A stretch of 64,000 bases of DNA from Pyxidicoccus parkwaysis (lineage in GTDB: Bacteria; Myxococcota; Myxococcia; Myxococcales; Myxococcaceae): positions 1,798,001 to 1,862,000 of the forward strand of contig NZ_CP071090.1 in assembly GCF_017301735.1 (NCBI RefSeq). Direction: 5' to 3'. Below the pieces are notes generated by a model, which had not been told where the DNA came from, made no database searches, and was given only the letters and a program-made list of their open reading frames with translations. The stretch's first letter is position 1, and every line of letters starts with the position of its first letter. Of the stretch, positions 37,953 to 47,093 are shown piece after piece. The position numbers and the translations under genes were made by a program.

Positions 37953-40020
37953 AGACGAACGCGAAGGTGAAGGCCACCTCGCGCAGGAAGGCATAGCGGT
38001 CCGAAGGCCCCGAGTGCCCCGCGTCCAGGTCCATGTGCAGGAGCAGGGGCCGGGTGTCCGTCTTCATCGCCCGCAGCCGGGCCACCCACTTCGCCGGCTG
38101 CCAGTACATGACCTGACTGTCATTGAGCGCCGCCATCACCATTACGGCCGGGTAGGGCTGCGCCTTCACATTCGTATAGGGGCAGTACTGCTTGATGACC
38201 GCGTAGTCCTCGGGCTTCGTCGGGTTGCCCCACTCCTCGTACTCGGGGACGGTGAGGGCCAGGGACGGGTCGAGCATCGTGTTCAGCACGTCCACGAAGG
38301 GGAAGTGCAGCAGGGCCACGCGGAACAGGTCCGGACGCAGGTTGAGCACGGTGCCCACCAGCAGCCCGCCCGCGCTGCCGCCCCAGATGGCCAGCCGCTC
38401 CTTCGACGTGTACCCCCGCGCGATGAGCGCCTCGGCCACGGAGATGAAGTCCGTGAAGGTGTTCATCTTCCGGTGCAGCCGGCCCGCGTCGTGCCACGTC
38501 TCGCCCAGGTCTCCGCCGCCGCGCACGTGCGCCGTGGCCACGACGATGCCTCGCTCCAACATGGACACATCGTTGGAGAAGAACCCCAGTGACGGCGTGC
38601 TGCCATAGGCGCCGTAACCCTTGAGGTACATGGGCGCGCTGCCATCTCTGCGCAGGCCCTTCCGGTAGACGAGGCTGACGGGGATGCGCGCTCCGTCCGC
38701 CGCCATCACGAACAGCCGCTCCGTGGTGTAGCGCGAGGGCTCGTAGCCGGGCACCTGCTGCTGCTGGAGCAGCACCCGCTCCCGCGTCGTCATGTCGTAG
38801 TCGAAGGTGGAGGCGGGCGTGACGGGGGACTCGTAGCGGAGCCGCAGCCGGGACGTGTTCCATTGCTCGTTGCGGTCCAGCTCCACCTCGTAGAAGGCCT
38901 CGGGGAAGGTGATGCGGTGGCGCTGGCCCGTGGTGAGGTCCATCACCGTGAAGACCTGCAGGCCCCCTTCGCGCTCGGAGATGACGAGGTGTCGCGCGAA
39001 GAGCTGCACGTCTTCGAGCATTACCGACTCACGATGTGGCAACAGCTCCGTCCAGTTCTCGCGCCCGGTGGCATCCACCGGCGTGGCGACGAGGCGGAAG
39101 TGCGGCGCTCCGGAGTTGGTGCGGATGTAGAAGAGCCCACCCCGATGGTCCACGCTGTACTGGTGGCCCTCCTCGCGGGGGAGGATGACGCGAGGTACCG
39201 AGCGGGGCTCGCCGGCCGGGAGCACGCGCACCTCGCCGGTGTCGCGGCCGCGGCTCTTGATGAAGAGGTACTCGCCGGAGCGCGAGCGCCACACGTACAC
39301 GTTGAAGTGCTCATCCGCGTCCTCGTAGACGAGCGTGTCCTCCTTCGCACCGAGTTCGTGGCGCCAGACCCGGTGGCTCCGCTTCGCCGCGTCCTCGGTG
39401 GCGTAGAGGAGGGTGCGGTTGTCGGCGGCCCAGGCCACGTCGTCGACGTGCTCGCGGTGCTCGGGCAGCAGCGCGCCGGTTCGTAGGTCCTTGAGGTACA
39501 GCGTGTAGTCGCGCCCGCCGGAGGTGTCGACGGAGTACGCCAGTAGGTTGCCGTCGTCGCTCACCGCGAACGCTTTGATGCGGAAGAAGCGATGCCCCTC
39601 GGCGAGCGCGTTCAGGTCGAGCAGCACCTCCTCGGGCCCTTCGGGCTCCACGCGCTTGCGGCAGTGGATGGCGTAGGGCCGGCCCTCCTCGGTGCGCGAG
39701 TAGTAGAGGTGGTCGCCTTTGCGGTACGGCACGCTGGCGCTCGTCTGCTGAATCCGTCCGAGGAGCTCCTGGTAGAGGCGCTCCTGGAGGCCCGCTTCGG
39801 CGCGCATGAAGGACTTCGCATAGGCCGTCTCGGCTTCGAGGTACGCGAGCACATCCGGGTCGCTCCGGTTCCGCAGCCAGGCGTACTCGTCCTCGCGCGT
39901 GTCGCCATGCACGGTGACGGAGTGGGGAACACGCTTCGCTATTGGAGGAGCGGCTGGGCGCGACGTCGCACAGGCGGTGGTCAGCACGAAGGCGCACAGC
40001 GCGCAGATTCGGAAGGTCAT
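37927..40020 (-). CDS. S9-family oligopeptidase (oligopeptidase B-like), lipoprotein
   Basis: The 697-residue protein has a lipoprotein-type start (LCAFVLTTACATS, Cys17), a beta-propeller region (about 60-420) and a C-terminal alpha/beta-hydrolase domain. The nucleophile is in WGGSAGGLLV; the acid lies in MVMAALNDSQVM and the His in DLDAGHSGPSDR. RGGGDLGETWHDAGR is a family hallmark. It should cut short peptides after basic residues if it is a true oligopeptidase B. The lipobox suggests an envelope location, unusual for that enzyme, which is often cytoplasmic. It converges on the permease-M1 fusion with a 26-base overlap of coding sequence. Confidence 0.9.
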   Translation of the reverse strand: MTFRICALCAFVLTTACATSRPAAPPIAKRVPHSVTVHGDTREDEYAWLRNRSDPDVLAYLEAETAYAKSFMRAEAGLQERLYQELLGRIQQTSASVPYRKGDHLYYSRTEEGRPYAIHCRKRVEPEGPEEVLLDLNALAEGHRFFRIKAFAVSDDGNLLAYSVDTSGGRDYTLYLKDLRTGALLPEHREHVDDVAWAADNRTLLYATEDAAKRSHRVWRHELGAKEDTLVYEDADEHFNVYVWRSRSGEYLFIKSRGRDTGEVRVLPAGEPRSVPRVILPREEGHQYSVDHRGGLFYIRTNSGAPHFRLVATPVDATGRENWTELLPHRESVMLEDVQLFARHLVISEREGGLQVFTVMDLTTGQRHRITFPEAFYEVELDRNEQWNTSRLRLRYESPVTPASTFDYDMTTRERVLLQQQQVPGYEPSRYTTERLFVMAADGARIPVSLVYRKGLRRDGSAPMYLKGYGAYGSTPSLGFFSNDVSMLERGIVVATAHVRGGGDLGETWHDAGRLHRKMNTFTDFISVAEALIARGYTSKERLAIWGGSAGGLLVGTVLNLRPDLFRVALLHFPFVDVLNTMLDPSLALTVPEYEEWGNPTKPEDYAVIKQYCPYTNVKAQPYPAVMVMAALNDSQVMYWQPAKWVARLRAMKTDTRPLLLHMDLDAGHSGPSDRYAFLREVAFTFAFVFTELGLEQ

Positions 40021-40134
40021 CCAGCGCTCAGCTTAGGGCCGCACACCCTTGGCGACACAAAGGTGAATTGTGATTCATATTGCGCTGTGTCAGGGTGGAT
40101 TCGCTGTTCCACTCCCGCTCGAAGAGGCGTCTGC

Positions 40135-40455
40135 ATGAAGCGCTGGCGTGGGCTGAAGTTCCGGGTGCAGGACGTGGTGGACAAGGGCGCCACGGCTGTC
40201 GAGGGCGTCCACCGGCGCATGGCGGCGGTGCCCTTCCGCATGCTGCGAAGAATCCGTCCGCTGGACGCGCCCGTGCGCCGCCTCCAGGAGCTGCATGACC
40301 TGGCGCTGTCCACCTCGTACGCGATGTTCCGCCTGGCGAACCGCGTGGCCGGCAAGACGGTAGATGTCGCGCTCCAGGTCGCGGAGAGGCGCTCGACCCG
40401 GGCGCACATCCGCGAGGTGCCGCCTCCTCCGCAATTGCCTCCCTCCACGCAGTGA
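40135..40455 (+). CDS. Small basic helical protein, unknown
   Basis: GAGG lies seven bases before ATG 40135. The 106-residue product is basic and helical: KRWRGLKFRVQDVVDKGATA, RMAAVPFRMLRRIRPLDAP, LSTSYAMFRLANRVAGKTVD, ending with a Pro tail (PPPPQLPPSTQ). No signal, membrane segment or known motif is present. The spacing of amphipathic helices recalls phasin-like or granule-binding proteins, but I found no diagnostic residue. The DUF2252 gene follows after 96 bases. Confidence 0.65.
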   Translation: MKRWRGLKFRVQDVVDKGATAVEGVHRRMAAVPFRMLRRIRPLDAPVRRLQELHDLALSTSYAMFRLANRVAGKTVDVALQVAERRSTRAHIREVPPPPQLPPSTQ

Positions 40456-40551
40456 GCTCCGTGGAGCAGGCAGGCAGGCTGCGCTCTCCAGGCCGGGAGC
40501 TTCCGGTCCTCCTGCTCCGGCTCCACCTTCCTCCGAGAGGGAACGACCGCC

Positions 40552-42009
40552 ATGGAGGACGGCTCATCCGTCGAGCTGGAAGAAGCGAAAGTTCCATTGG
40601 TCTCCGCCGAGCGGACGCAGCAGGTCCGCCGCACACCCCGGGGGCGGAGGCCCTCGCTGCTGTCCAAGGCCGACTTCCGGAGCGTCGACGAGCGCATGGC
40701 GGCGGGGCGCGCCCTGCGCAAGCGCTGCCCCCGGAGTGAGCACGCCCACTGGAAGCCCTTTCGAGGAAGAGACCCGCTGGAGCAGCTCCGTCGCTCGGAT
40801 GCGACGCGGCTGCCGTGGCTGGTGCCCGTTCGCCATGAGCGCATGGCGGAGTCGAACTTCGCATTCCTCCGGGGCACGCCCTTCGTCATGGCGAGTGACT
40901 TGTCGCGCACGCGGGTGAGCGGCCTGCGCAGTCAGCTCTGCGGAGACGCGCACCTCGCCAACTTCGGCCTCTTCGGCACGCCGGAGCGGCGCCTCATCTT
41001 CGACCTCAACGACTTCGACGAGACGCTGCCCGGTCCCTTCGAGTGGGACGTGAAGCGACTGGCGGCGAGCTGCGTGGTGGTGTCACGGCGGAACGGGCTC
41101 GGCTGTGGACGCAAGGCGGCCCGACACGCGGTGAGGGCCTACCGGCGGATGATGCGGGAGCTGGCGCCGCAGGGGCTGCTGGAGGTCTGGTCCAGGGGCG
41201 TGGACGCGAAGCAGTTCGTGCGCGACTGCTCCAGTCCGGATGGGCTCGCGAAGCAGGCCGTGGAGAAGGCGCTCCGTCACACCAGCGCGCACGCGGTGGA
41301 GAAGCTCACCGAGGAGCGTGATGGTCAGCGGCACCTCGCCTACCAGCCGCCGCTGCTCTTCCCGCTGGCGGCGGTGAAGATGGGCATCTCCGCGGCGGAG
41401 CTGCGCCGGAGGATGAAGCGGCTGGCGGTGGGCTACCTGTCCTCGCTGGACGGCGCCATGAGGGACCTCTGCCTCCGGTACCGGCAGCGCGAGTGGGGCT
41501 TCAAGGTGGTGGGCGTGGGCAGCGTGGGGCTCCAGGCCTATGTGGTGTTCTGCGAGGGCAACGGTGCCGATGACCCCCTCGTCCTCCAGGTGAAGGAGGC
41601 GCAGGCCTCCGTGCTCGAGCCCTACGTCGGTCCGAGTGGCTTCCGCGGCCATGGCGAGCGCGTGGTGGTGGGGCAGAAGCGCATGCAGGCCGTCTCGGAC
41701 CTGTTCCTCGGGTGGACGGAGGTGGAGGGGATGGGCGCCTTCTACGTCCGGCAGCTTCGCGACATGAAGGGCTCGCTGGACGTGGAGAAGATGGAGTCCG
41801 ACGTGCTCCTCGAGTACTCGGAGTCCTGCGGTGCCACGCTGGCCCGGGCCCACGCGCGCACGGGAGATGCCGCCGCCATCGCGGGCTACCTCGGCAGCAG
41901 CACCTGCTTCGATGAGGCCGTCGCTGACTTCGCCTGCGCCTACGCGGACCAGATGGACGAGGACTACGGGCGCTTCATCGACTCGCCCGAGGGCAGGACG
42001 TCGCACTGA
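40552..42009 (+). CDS. DUF2252-family protein (kinase-like fold)
   Basis: The 485-residue protein matches the DUF2252 pattern: FLRGTPFVMASDL, QLCGDAHLANFGLFGTPERR, FDLNDFDETLPGPFEWDVKR, VGVGSVGLQAYVVF, and near the end RQLRDMKGSLD. GDAHLANFG and DLNDFDE resemble the HGDLHxxN and DFD motifs of aminoglycoside-phosphotransferase-like kinases, so a kinase-like fold is likely. Substrate is unknown. GGGA lies about nine bases before ATG 40552. The C-terminus has LARAHARTGDA and CAYADQMDEDYGRF, also typical. Confidence 0.9.
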   Translation: MEDGSSVELEEAKVPLVSAERTQQVRRTPRGRRPSLLSKADFRSVDERMAAGRALRKRCPRSEHAHWKPFRGRDPLEQLRRSDATRLPWLVPVRHERMAESNFAFLRGTPFVMASDLSRTRVSGLRSQLCGDAHLANFGLFGTPERRLIFDLNDFDETLPGPFEWDVKRLAASCVVVSRRNGLGCGRKAARHAVRAYRRMMRELAPQGLLEVWSRGVDAKQFVRDCSSPDGLAKQAVEKALRHTSAHAVEKLTEERDGQRHLAYQPPLLFPLAAVKMGISAAELRRRMKRLAVGYLSSLDGAMRDLCLRYRQREWGFKVVGVGSVGLQAYVVFCEGNGADDPLVLQVKEAQASVLEPYVGPSGFRGHGERVVVGQKRMQAVSDLFLGWTEVEGMGAFYVRQLRDMKGSLDVEKMESDVLLEYSESCGATLARAHARTGDAAAIAGYLGSSTCFDEAVADFACAYADQMDEDYGRFIDSPEGRTSH

Positions 42010-42121
42010 CGCACGCTCCCCGGGAGGTTGTCGCGGCCGCCACGCCCCGGCCGGTAATTGTGCTTTGGCAGCGCCTGTGACGGGATTCCAGCGAACCCCG
42101 AAGCGACCTGGAGACCCGAGC

Positions 42122-43423
42122 ATGGCCGTGGCCCGCGCCCTGAGCCCCAACGAGGCGGAGTTCGAGTACTACAACCGCAAGCTGAGCGGAGCGCTGCAGA
42201 TGCAGCTCTGCCTGCGGCTGGGCGGTCCCCTCACGTTCGACACCGTCCAGCGCGCGCTGCGGCTGCTCCAGCAGGAGCACACGCTGCTCCAGTCGCGCAT
42301 CGCCGGCTCGGAGGGAAATCTGCACTACGAGGTGGACCCCGCCCTGCGCCTGCCGGCCCGGCAGGTGGCCCGCACCCGCGCGGACCAGTGGCGCGACGTG
42401 ATTCGCGAGGAGCTCAACGCGTCTCTCGACTCTTCCGAGGGACTGATGCGCGTCAGCTTCATCCCGGCCGGAGCGGGGACGGAGCTGAGTGACATCATCA
42501 TCAAGTCGCACCACGGCATCATGGACGCGGCGGCGATGATGCGCGTCTACGGCCGGTTGATGGAGCTGTGCGGCGAGCTGGCCGCGGGGAAGGAGCCCGT
42601 GCCCGGGGCGCCGCGTCCGGTGTCTCCGCCCACGACGGAGCTGCTGCCGCTGAAGGGGCTGTCGCTGGGCCTGAAGAAGGCCCGCTTCATGGCCTACATG
42701 CTGCGGACGATGATGACGAAGAAGCCCAGGCCGCTGCCCCTCACGGACTTCGCACCCGTGGGCCAGCAGCAGTCCAGCTTCGAGCATCTCCGGGTGCCGG
42801 CGGACGTCCTCGCACCGCTGGTGGTGCGCGCGCGCGAGGAGCGAAGCTCCGTCACCGCGGCGCTCGCGGCGGCCATGCTGCTCACCATCCGCAAGAGCTT
42901 GCCGGGCGACGGGCCGCTGAACCTCGCGTGGCTGTCACCGCTCAGCTACCGCAACGCCATCCGCTCCGACTTCGCGGACCCGTCCAACCTCGCCTTCGCC
43001 TTCGGCACGGGCATGTTCGTCAACAGCGTGGATGCCCGGAACGGCACGTTCTGGGATTTGGCTCGCGCCACGAAGGTGAACATCGAGGACGCGGTGAAGA
43101 GCCAGCTCCATTACACGACACCGCACCTGGCGAAGATGCGGCTGGGCTTCTTCGAGAAGCAGCAGCCTCCGGCCATGGTGCTGTCCTTCTCCAACATGGG
43201 CACGTTCCAGGTGGCGGACACCTTCGGCCCGCTGACGTTGCGGGAGGTGCAGTTCACCCCGGCCATCCGCGGCTACGGCCCCCTCTGGGTGGTCCACGCG
43301 TACACGTATCGTGAGGAGCTGTACATCCACCTGGGCTTCGCCCAGCCGCTGCTGCGGCCCGAGGCGGCGCGGGCGTGGCTGGACTCAGTCGTTGGATATT
43401 TGAAGGACTCACTGGCGAGGTAA
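42122..43423 (+). CDS. Stand-alone condensation/PapA5-like acyltransferase
   Basis: The 433-residue protein has the catalytic HHxxxD motif in KSHHGIMDAAAMM (around residue 126) and the later region FGTGMFVNSVDARNGTFWDL, in the fold of condensation domains and CoA-dependent acyltransferases such as PapA5 or wax-ester-type enzymes. It has no carrier or adenylation domain, so it should transfer an acyl group to a small acceptor on its own. GGAG lies eight bases before ATG 42122. It could modify a secondary metabolite or lipid. The SET-domain gene follows after 140 bases on the same strand. Confidence 0.85.
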   Translation: MAVARALSPNEAEFEYYNRKLSGALQMQLCLRLGGPLTFDTVQRALRLLQQEHTLLQSRIAGSEGNLHYEVDPALRLPARQVARTRADQWRDVIREELNASLDSSEGLMRVSFIPAGAGTELSDIIIKSHHGIMDAAAMMRVYGRLMELCGELAAGKEPVPGAPRPVSPPTTELLPLKGLSLGLKKARFMAYMLRTMMTKKPRPLPLTDFAPVGQQQSSFEHLRVPADVLAPLVVRAREERSSVTAALAAAMLLTIRKSLPGDGPLNLAWLSPLSYRNAIRSDFADPSNLAFAFGTGMFVNSVDARNGTFWDLARATKVNIEDAVKSQLHYTTPHLAKMRLGFFEKQQPPAMVLSFSNMGTFQVADTFGPLTLREVQFTPAIRGYGPLWVVHAYTYREELYIHLGFAQPLLRPEAARAWLDSVVGYLKDSLAR

Positions 43424-43563
43424 TCGGCCACCCACGTCTTGGGGAGACAGTGCTGCTGAGGGGGGCCTTCATCCGCGAGCTCTGCGTGCATAGCTTGGGA
43501 CGGAGACGCGGACCGGACGACGATGTCGGGGCATCGGAGTCCCGCGGCCGAGGGCACATCCCC

Positions 43564-43956
43564 ATGCTGCGTGTGAAGACGTACATTGCTCAGTCAGGCA
43601 TTCACGGCACCGGTCTGTTCGCGGGCGCTCCCATCGCGAAGGGAGCTGTCATCTGGGGCTTCGACCCGCCGCTGGACCAGCGCTTCACGCCCGACGACGT
43701 GAAGCAGATGTCCCCGCCGATGAAGGCCTTCCTGTCCCGCTACGCGTACAGCGACCGGGGCACGCTGGTGTTGTGCGGTGACCACGCGCGGTTCATGAAC
43801 CACTCGCCCCAGCCGAACTGCGGCAATGACCCCACGCGCCAGTTCACCCTGGCCCTGCGGGACATCGCCGAGGGCGAGGAACTGACCGACAACTACGCCA
43901 CCATGGAAGACAGCTGGGAACCCTTCGCCGGCATCATCGAGCCCGAGCGGATGTGA
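43564..43956 (+). CDS. Bacterial SET-domain protein (putative lysine methyltransferase)
   Basis: The 130-residue protein has the SET core: SGIHGTGLFAGAPIAKGAVI, FMNHSPQPNCG (the NHS-x-x-PN motif of the SAM site) and GEELTDNYATM (the G-E-E-L-T-x-x-Y end). There is no pre-SET or post-SET domain, so it is the minimal type. SET enzymes methylate lysines in proteins; eukaryotic ones act on histones, bacterial ones have few known targets. ATG 43564 has GAGG ten bases upstream. It is convergent with the Gld-like operon. Confidence 0.85.
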   Translation: MLRVKTYIAQSGIHGTGLFAGAPIAKGAVIWGFDPPLDQRFTPDDVKQMSPPMKAFLSRYAYSDRGTLVLCGDHARFMNHSPQPNCGNDPTRQFTLALRDIAEGEELTDNYATMEDSWEPFAGIIEPERM

Positions 43957-43998
43957 GCCGCGGAGCGCGTGCAACCTCACGCGCTCCCTTGGCGAGGC

Positions 43999-45519
43999 TC
44001 AGGGCGTAGGCGTCGCCGTGGCGTCGGGCCCGCCGTCCGCGCCGGCGGGGGAGGGCGGGGCCTCCAGCACGTCCTCCAGCGTGTTGGGCAGCTCCACGTA
44101 GGTAGCGGACACCTCCAGCACGTCCGGCCCGGAGCCGCGTGCGTACACCGTGCCGGCCTTGTCCTTCACCTCGTTGCCCAGCCACAGGCGCGCCAGCTCC
44201 TTCCCGTCCGCGCCCTGCAGCACCACGCCTCGCGACGCGTCGCTGATGCCGTACTTCGCCCAGCTCTTCGGCTTCGCCTCACCGAAGGCAGAGGCCTTGA
44301 AGGTGTCCAGCGCGCTCAGCACAGACAGCACCCGGAAGTGCTTCGCCTTGCCCTTCTTCGGCGACTCCACCTCCCACACCCCGGCGCCTCCGGCCGTGTC
44401 CGCCACGCTCGCCACCACCACGGGCTCCGCGCCGCCGCCCGGGTGGAACACCAGGCGCTTCACGTCCTCGCGCTTGAAGGCCAGCACGCTCTTGTCCTTC
44501 AAGTCAGTCACGCCCACGTCGAGGATGGACAGCGCGTTCTCCGGCACCTCGCCCAGCAGCGCCCGCGAACCCTGCTCGCGCAGCGCATAGACCTTCGTCT
44601 CCCCGCCCTCCGTCACCTGCGACAGCCGCAGGCGCACCGGCTCGCCCGTGGCCGGCGTGAAGCGCGCGTCCACCACCGGCGTCTCCAGGCCCAGCTTCTT
44701 GCGCATCTCCGCCGAGTCCGCCGGGAAGGACAGCGCCCGCTGCTCCTTCATCGCCGTCAGCACGTCCGCCAACTTCACCGCGTCCGCGGGCACCGACACC
44801 GGCTTCACCAGCCGCCAGCCCGTCCCACCCGCCTCGCGCGTCAGCAGATACGCATTCGACTTCGCCTTCACCTCGATGCCCTGGAAGGAGGGTTCCTCCA
44901 GCGGCCCGAGGAACTCCTTCGAGCGCAGCGCGAAGGTGTCCTTGTCCAGCGACCAGCGCACCGTGCCCGGCGCCGCGTACACCTTCGGGTCTCCCTCGCG
45001 GCGCATGTACACCGAGCCGTCGAAGGTGTTCTCGATGCCGCCGTGCAGCGTCACCGTGCGCTCGTTCTTCGGCTCTCCCACGTACCCCGTCGCCGTCACC
45101 GAGAAGACGGGCGTCTTCAGTCCGTACTTCTCCAGGTCCGCGTCGGTGGGCGTCTCATCCACCGTGACGGTGAGCCGCGACGTGGCCAGCGCGCTCGTCA
45201 GCGCCTCCACCGCCATCGTCTCCGCGCCGGTGGACACGGGAGCGGTGACGCGCCACGTGCCGTCCTGCCCGCGCTCCAATTCCGTGGTGCCGCTGCTCGC
45301 CTTCACCGTGAGCTTCGTGAAGACGGGCTGAGACTGGGCACCGCCGTCCTCACCCTTCGCGCCGGCCCCGTTCGCGGCGAAGAGCTGCTCGGACACTTCT
45401 TTGCGCTCGGCCTCGTGCTCCTCGGGCTCCTTCACGCCGTACCACGCGTAGAGCCCCAGGCCTCCCGCGACCACGGTGAATGCCAGCAGCGTCACCAGGT
45501 TCTTCTGTGCCGGGCTCAC
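43999..45519 (-). CDS. DUF4340 protein of the Gld-like ABC operon
   Basis: The 506-residue protein has one N-terminal membrane helix (LVTLLAFTVVAGGLGLYAWY) followed by a long extracytoplasmic domain with repeated DUF4340-type units (LTVKASSGTTELERGQDGTW, YLLTREAGGTGWRLVKPVSV, LVFHPGGGAEPVVVASV). This family is commonly coded next to the GldG/permease genes. It starts at GTG 45519, overlapping the GldG stop by 4 bases (GTGA). The C-terminus is Pro/Ala-rich. Its role is probably as an extracytoplasmic partner of the transporter; this is inferred from operon order only. Confidence 0.88.
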   Translation of the reverse strand: MSPAQKNLVTLLAFTVVAGGLGLYAWYGVKEPEEHEAERKEVSEQLFAANGAGAKGEDGGAQSQPVFTKLTVKASSGTTELERGQDGTWRVTAPVSTGAETMAVEALTSALATSRLTVTVDETPTDADLEKYGLKTPVFSVTATGYVGEPKNERTVTLHGGIENTFDGSVYMRREGDPKVYAAPGTVRWSLDKDTFALRSKEFLGPLEEPSFQGIEVKAKSNAYLLTREAGGTGWRLVKPVSVPADAVKLADVLTAMKEQRALSFPADSAEMRKKLGLETPVVDARFTPATGEPVRLRLSQVTEGGETKVYALREQGSRALLGEVPENALSILDVGVTDLKDKSVLAFKREDVKRLVFHPGGGAEPVVVASVADTAGGAGVWEVESPKKGKAKHFRVLSVLSALDTFKASAFGEAKPKSWAKYGISDASRGVVLQGADGKELARLWLGNEVKDKAGTVYARGSGPDVLEVSATYVELPNTLEDVLEAPPSPAGADGGPDATATPTP

Positions 45520-47087
45520 TTGTTGCGCCTCGAGAGCCAGATGGCCAGCCCCATGCCCATGAGTGTCAGGGGCAGCAGGTCCGTGGAGACGAAACGGATG
45601 CCATCCATCGAGGCCTCGTCCAGCTCCAGCGTGGACACCGCGCGGTCCGGCGGGCGCAGGGTGATGCGCTGCACCTGGTTGGACGCCCAGCCCAGCGAGT
45701 TCATCACCAGGTTGCGGTTGGGCTCGTGGCCCCAGTTCGGGTCCAGGAGGATTTCCGAGTCACCCATCACCACCAGCCGCGCCTCGTCGAAGCGCTTGTC
45801 CTGCGCCTCCTTCGTGTCGCGCGTGGCGGCCGCCACCAGCGTGAGCTGGCCCGTCTTCTCGCCGTCGGACGGCACGGCGTTCTCGTCCGGCTTCGTCTCC
45901 ACCCAGCCGTACTGCGAGGTGAGCACCACCGGGTCCACCTTCACGCCGGGGACAAGTCCGAAGCGCAGGGTGGTCAGGCTGCGCGCGGTGGGGAACTCGA
46001 TGTTCAGCCCGCGCGCCTTCAGCGGCTTGACGATGTCGTGCTCGCCGTAGAACAGCGACAGAATCACGTACGGGTTGCCGCTGTTGAACTGCGCGTCCGC
46101 GGCGATGCCGTCATCCACCTGCACGCCGTACTCCGCGAGCAGCGAGTCCAGGCCATCCTCCAGCCCCGCGTCCGCGAAGTAGAGCATCCGCCCGCCGGTC
46201 ACGAGGTACTTCTGGAGCACCTCCATCTCCGGCTTCGCATACGGCGTGCGAGCCCCCGCGATGACGAGCACCGAGGCGTCCTTCGGCACCTCCGTCTTCC
46301 CCGCGAGATTCAGCGCCTCGGGCGTGTAGCCCTCCTGCCGGAGCTGCCGCACCAGCTCGGAGAGGCTCGCGCCCGGGTCCGTCGGTGGCGCCTGCTCCTT
46401 CTCCAGCGGCCACTCGCCGTGGCCGGTGACGAAGTAGACCTTCTGCGTCCCCACTGCGGCCAGCTTGACGAGGGCGTTGGTCAGCTCCTGCTCGGTCGGG
46501 GTGTTGAGCGTGGTGTGCGACTCATTGGCGCCCTCGCCGCGCACCAGCACCACCGTCGCCTGGCCCTCCTTGAGCTGGTACTTCGCGGCCAGGTCCGGGC
46601 TGCGGCGCGGGTCCTTGAAGGTGTATTCGAATTTCTCCGGCGCCGCCGCGTGGTAGCGCTGGAACAGGTCATCCAGCCGGCCGTAGTTCGGGTGCGTGGG
46701 CGGGACGAAGCCGATGGCGCGCACCTTGTCCGGCAGCGCGGCCAGGGTGGACGTCGTCTGCGGAGCCAGCGTGTAGAGCTTCTCCTTCGTCAAATCCCAG
46801 CGCTGGTTCTTCTTGTGGGCGATGTAGTTCACCGCCACCAGTCCACCCAGCGCCACCAGCGCGGTGAGCACCGTGGTGGCGAAGAAGAAGCTGGAGCGGC
46901 GCGAGGCGAACTGGCCGAACTGCTTGAAGTGGGTGGCGAAGTAGACGCCGAGCAGCACCAGTCCGAGACCCGCCTTCACCCCGCTGGCCACGAGGCTGCC
47001 CGAGGTGATGAACAGCGTGATGGGGCTCGACAAGAGCAGCAGGAGTCCGAAGGCTCCCAGCACCTTTCCGAGGTTGGACGCTTTCAT
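45516..47087 (-). CDS. GldG-family ABC transporter auxiliary component
   Basis: The 523-residue protein has two N-terminal membrane helices (LGAFGLLLLLSSPITLFITS; AGLGLVLLGVYFATHF), a third at about 70-90 (FFFATTVLTALVALGGLVAV) and a terminal helix (LLPLTLMGMGLAIWLSRR). The periplasmic middle has RWDLTKEKLYTLAPQTTSTL, typical of the GldG / ABC-type uncharacterised transport family, plus VLVIAGARTPYAKPEMEVLQ, as in the DUF4350-like fold. In Bacteroidetes, GldA, GldF and GldG are linked with gliding, but myxobacterial gliding uses the Agl-Glt system, so the substrate here is unknown. It follows the permease gene after six bases. Confidence 0.9.
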   Translation of the reverse strand: MKASNLGKVLGAFGLLLLLSSPITLFITSGSLVASGVKAGLGLVLLGVYFATHFKQFGQFASRRSSFFFATTVLTALVALGGLVAVNYIAHKKNQRWDLTKEKLYTLAPQTTSTLAALPDKVRAIGFVPPTHPNYGRLDDLFQRYHAAAPEKFEYTFKDPRRSPDLAAKYQLKEGQATVVLVRGEGANESHTTLNTPTEQELTNALVKLAAVGTQKVYFVTGHGEWPLEKEQAPPTDPGASLSELVRQLRQEGYTPEALNLAGKTEVPKDASVLVIAGARTPYAKPEMEVLQKYLVTGGRMLYFADAGLEDGLDSLLAEYGVQVDDGIAADAQFNSGNPYVILSLFYGEHDIVKPLKARGLNIEFPTARSLTTLRFGLVPGVKVDPVVLTSQYGWVETKPDENAVPSDGEKTGQLTLVAAATRDTKEAQDKRFDEARLVVMGDSEILLDPNWGHEPNRNLVMNSLGWASNQVQRITLRPPDRAVSTLELDEASMDGIRFVSTDLLPLTLMGMGLAIWLSRRNK

Positions 47088-47093
47088 GGCGGT

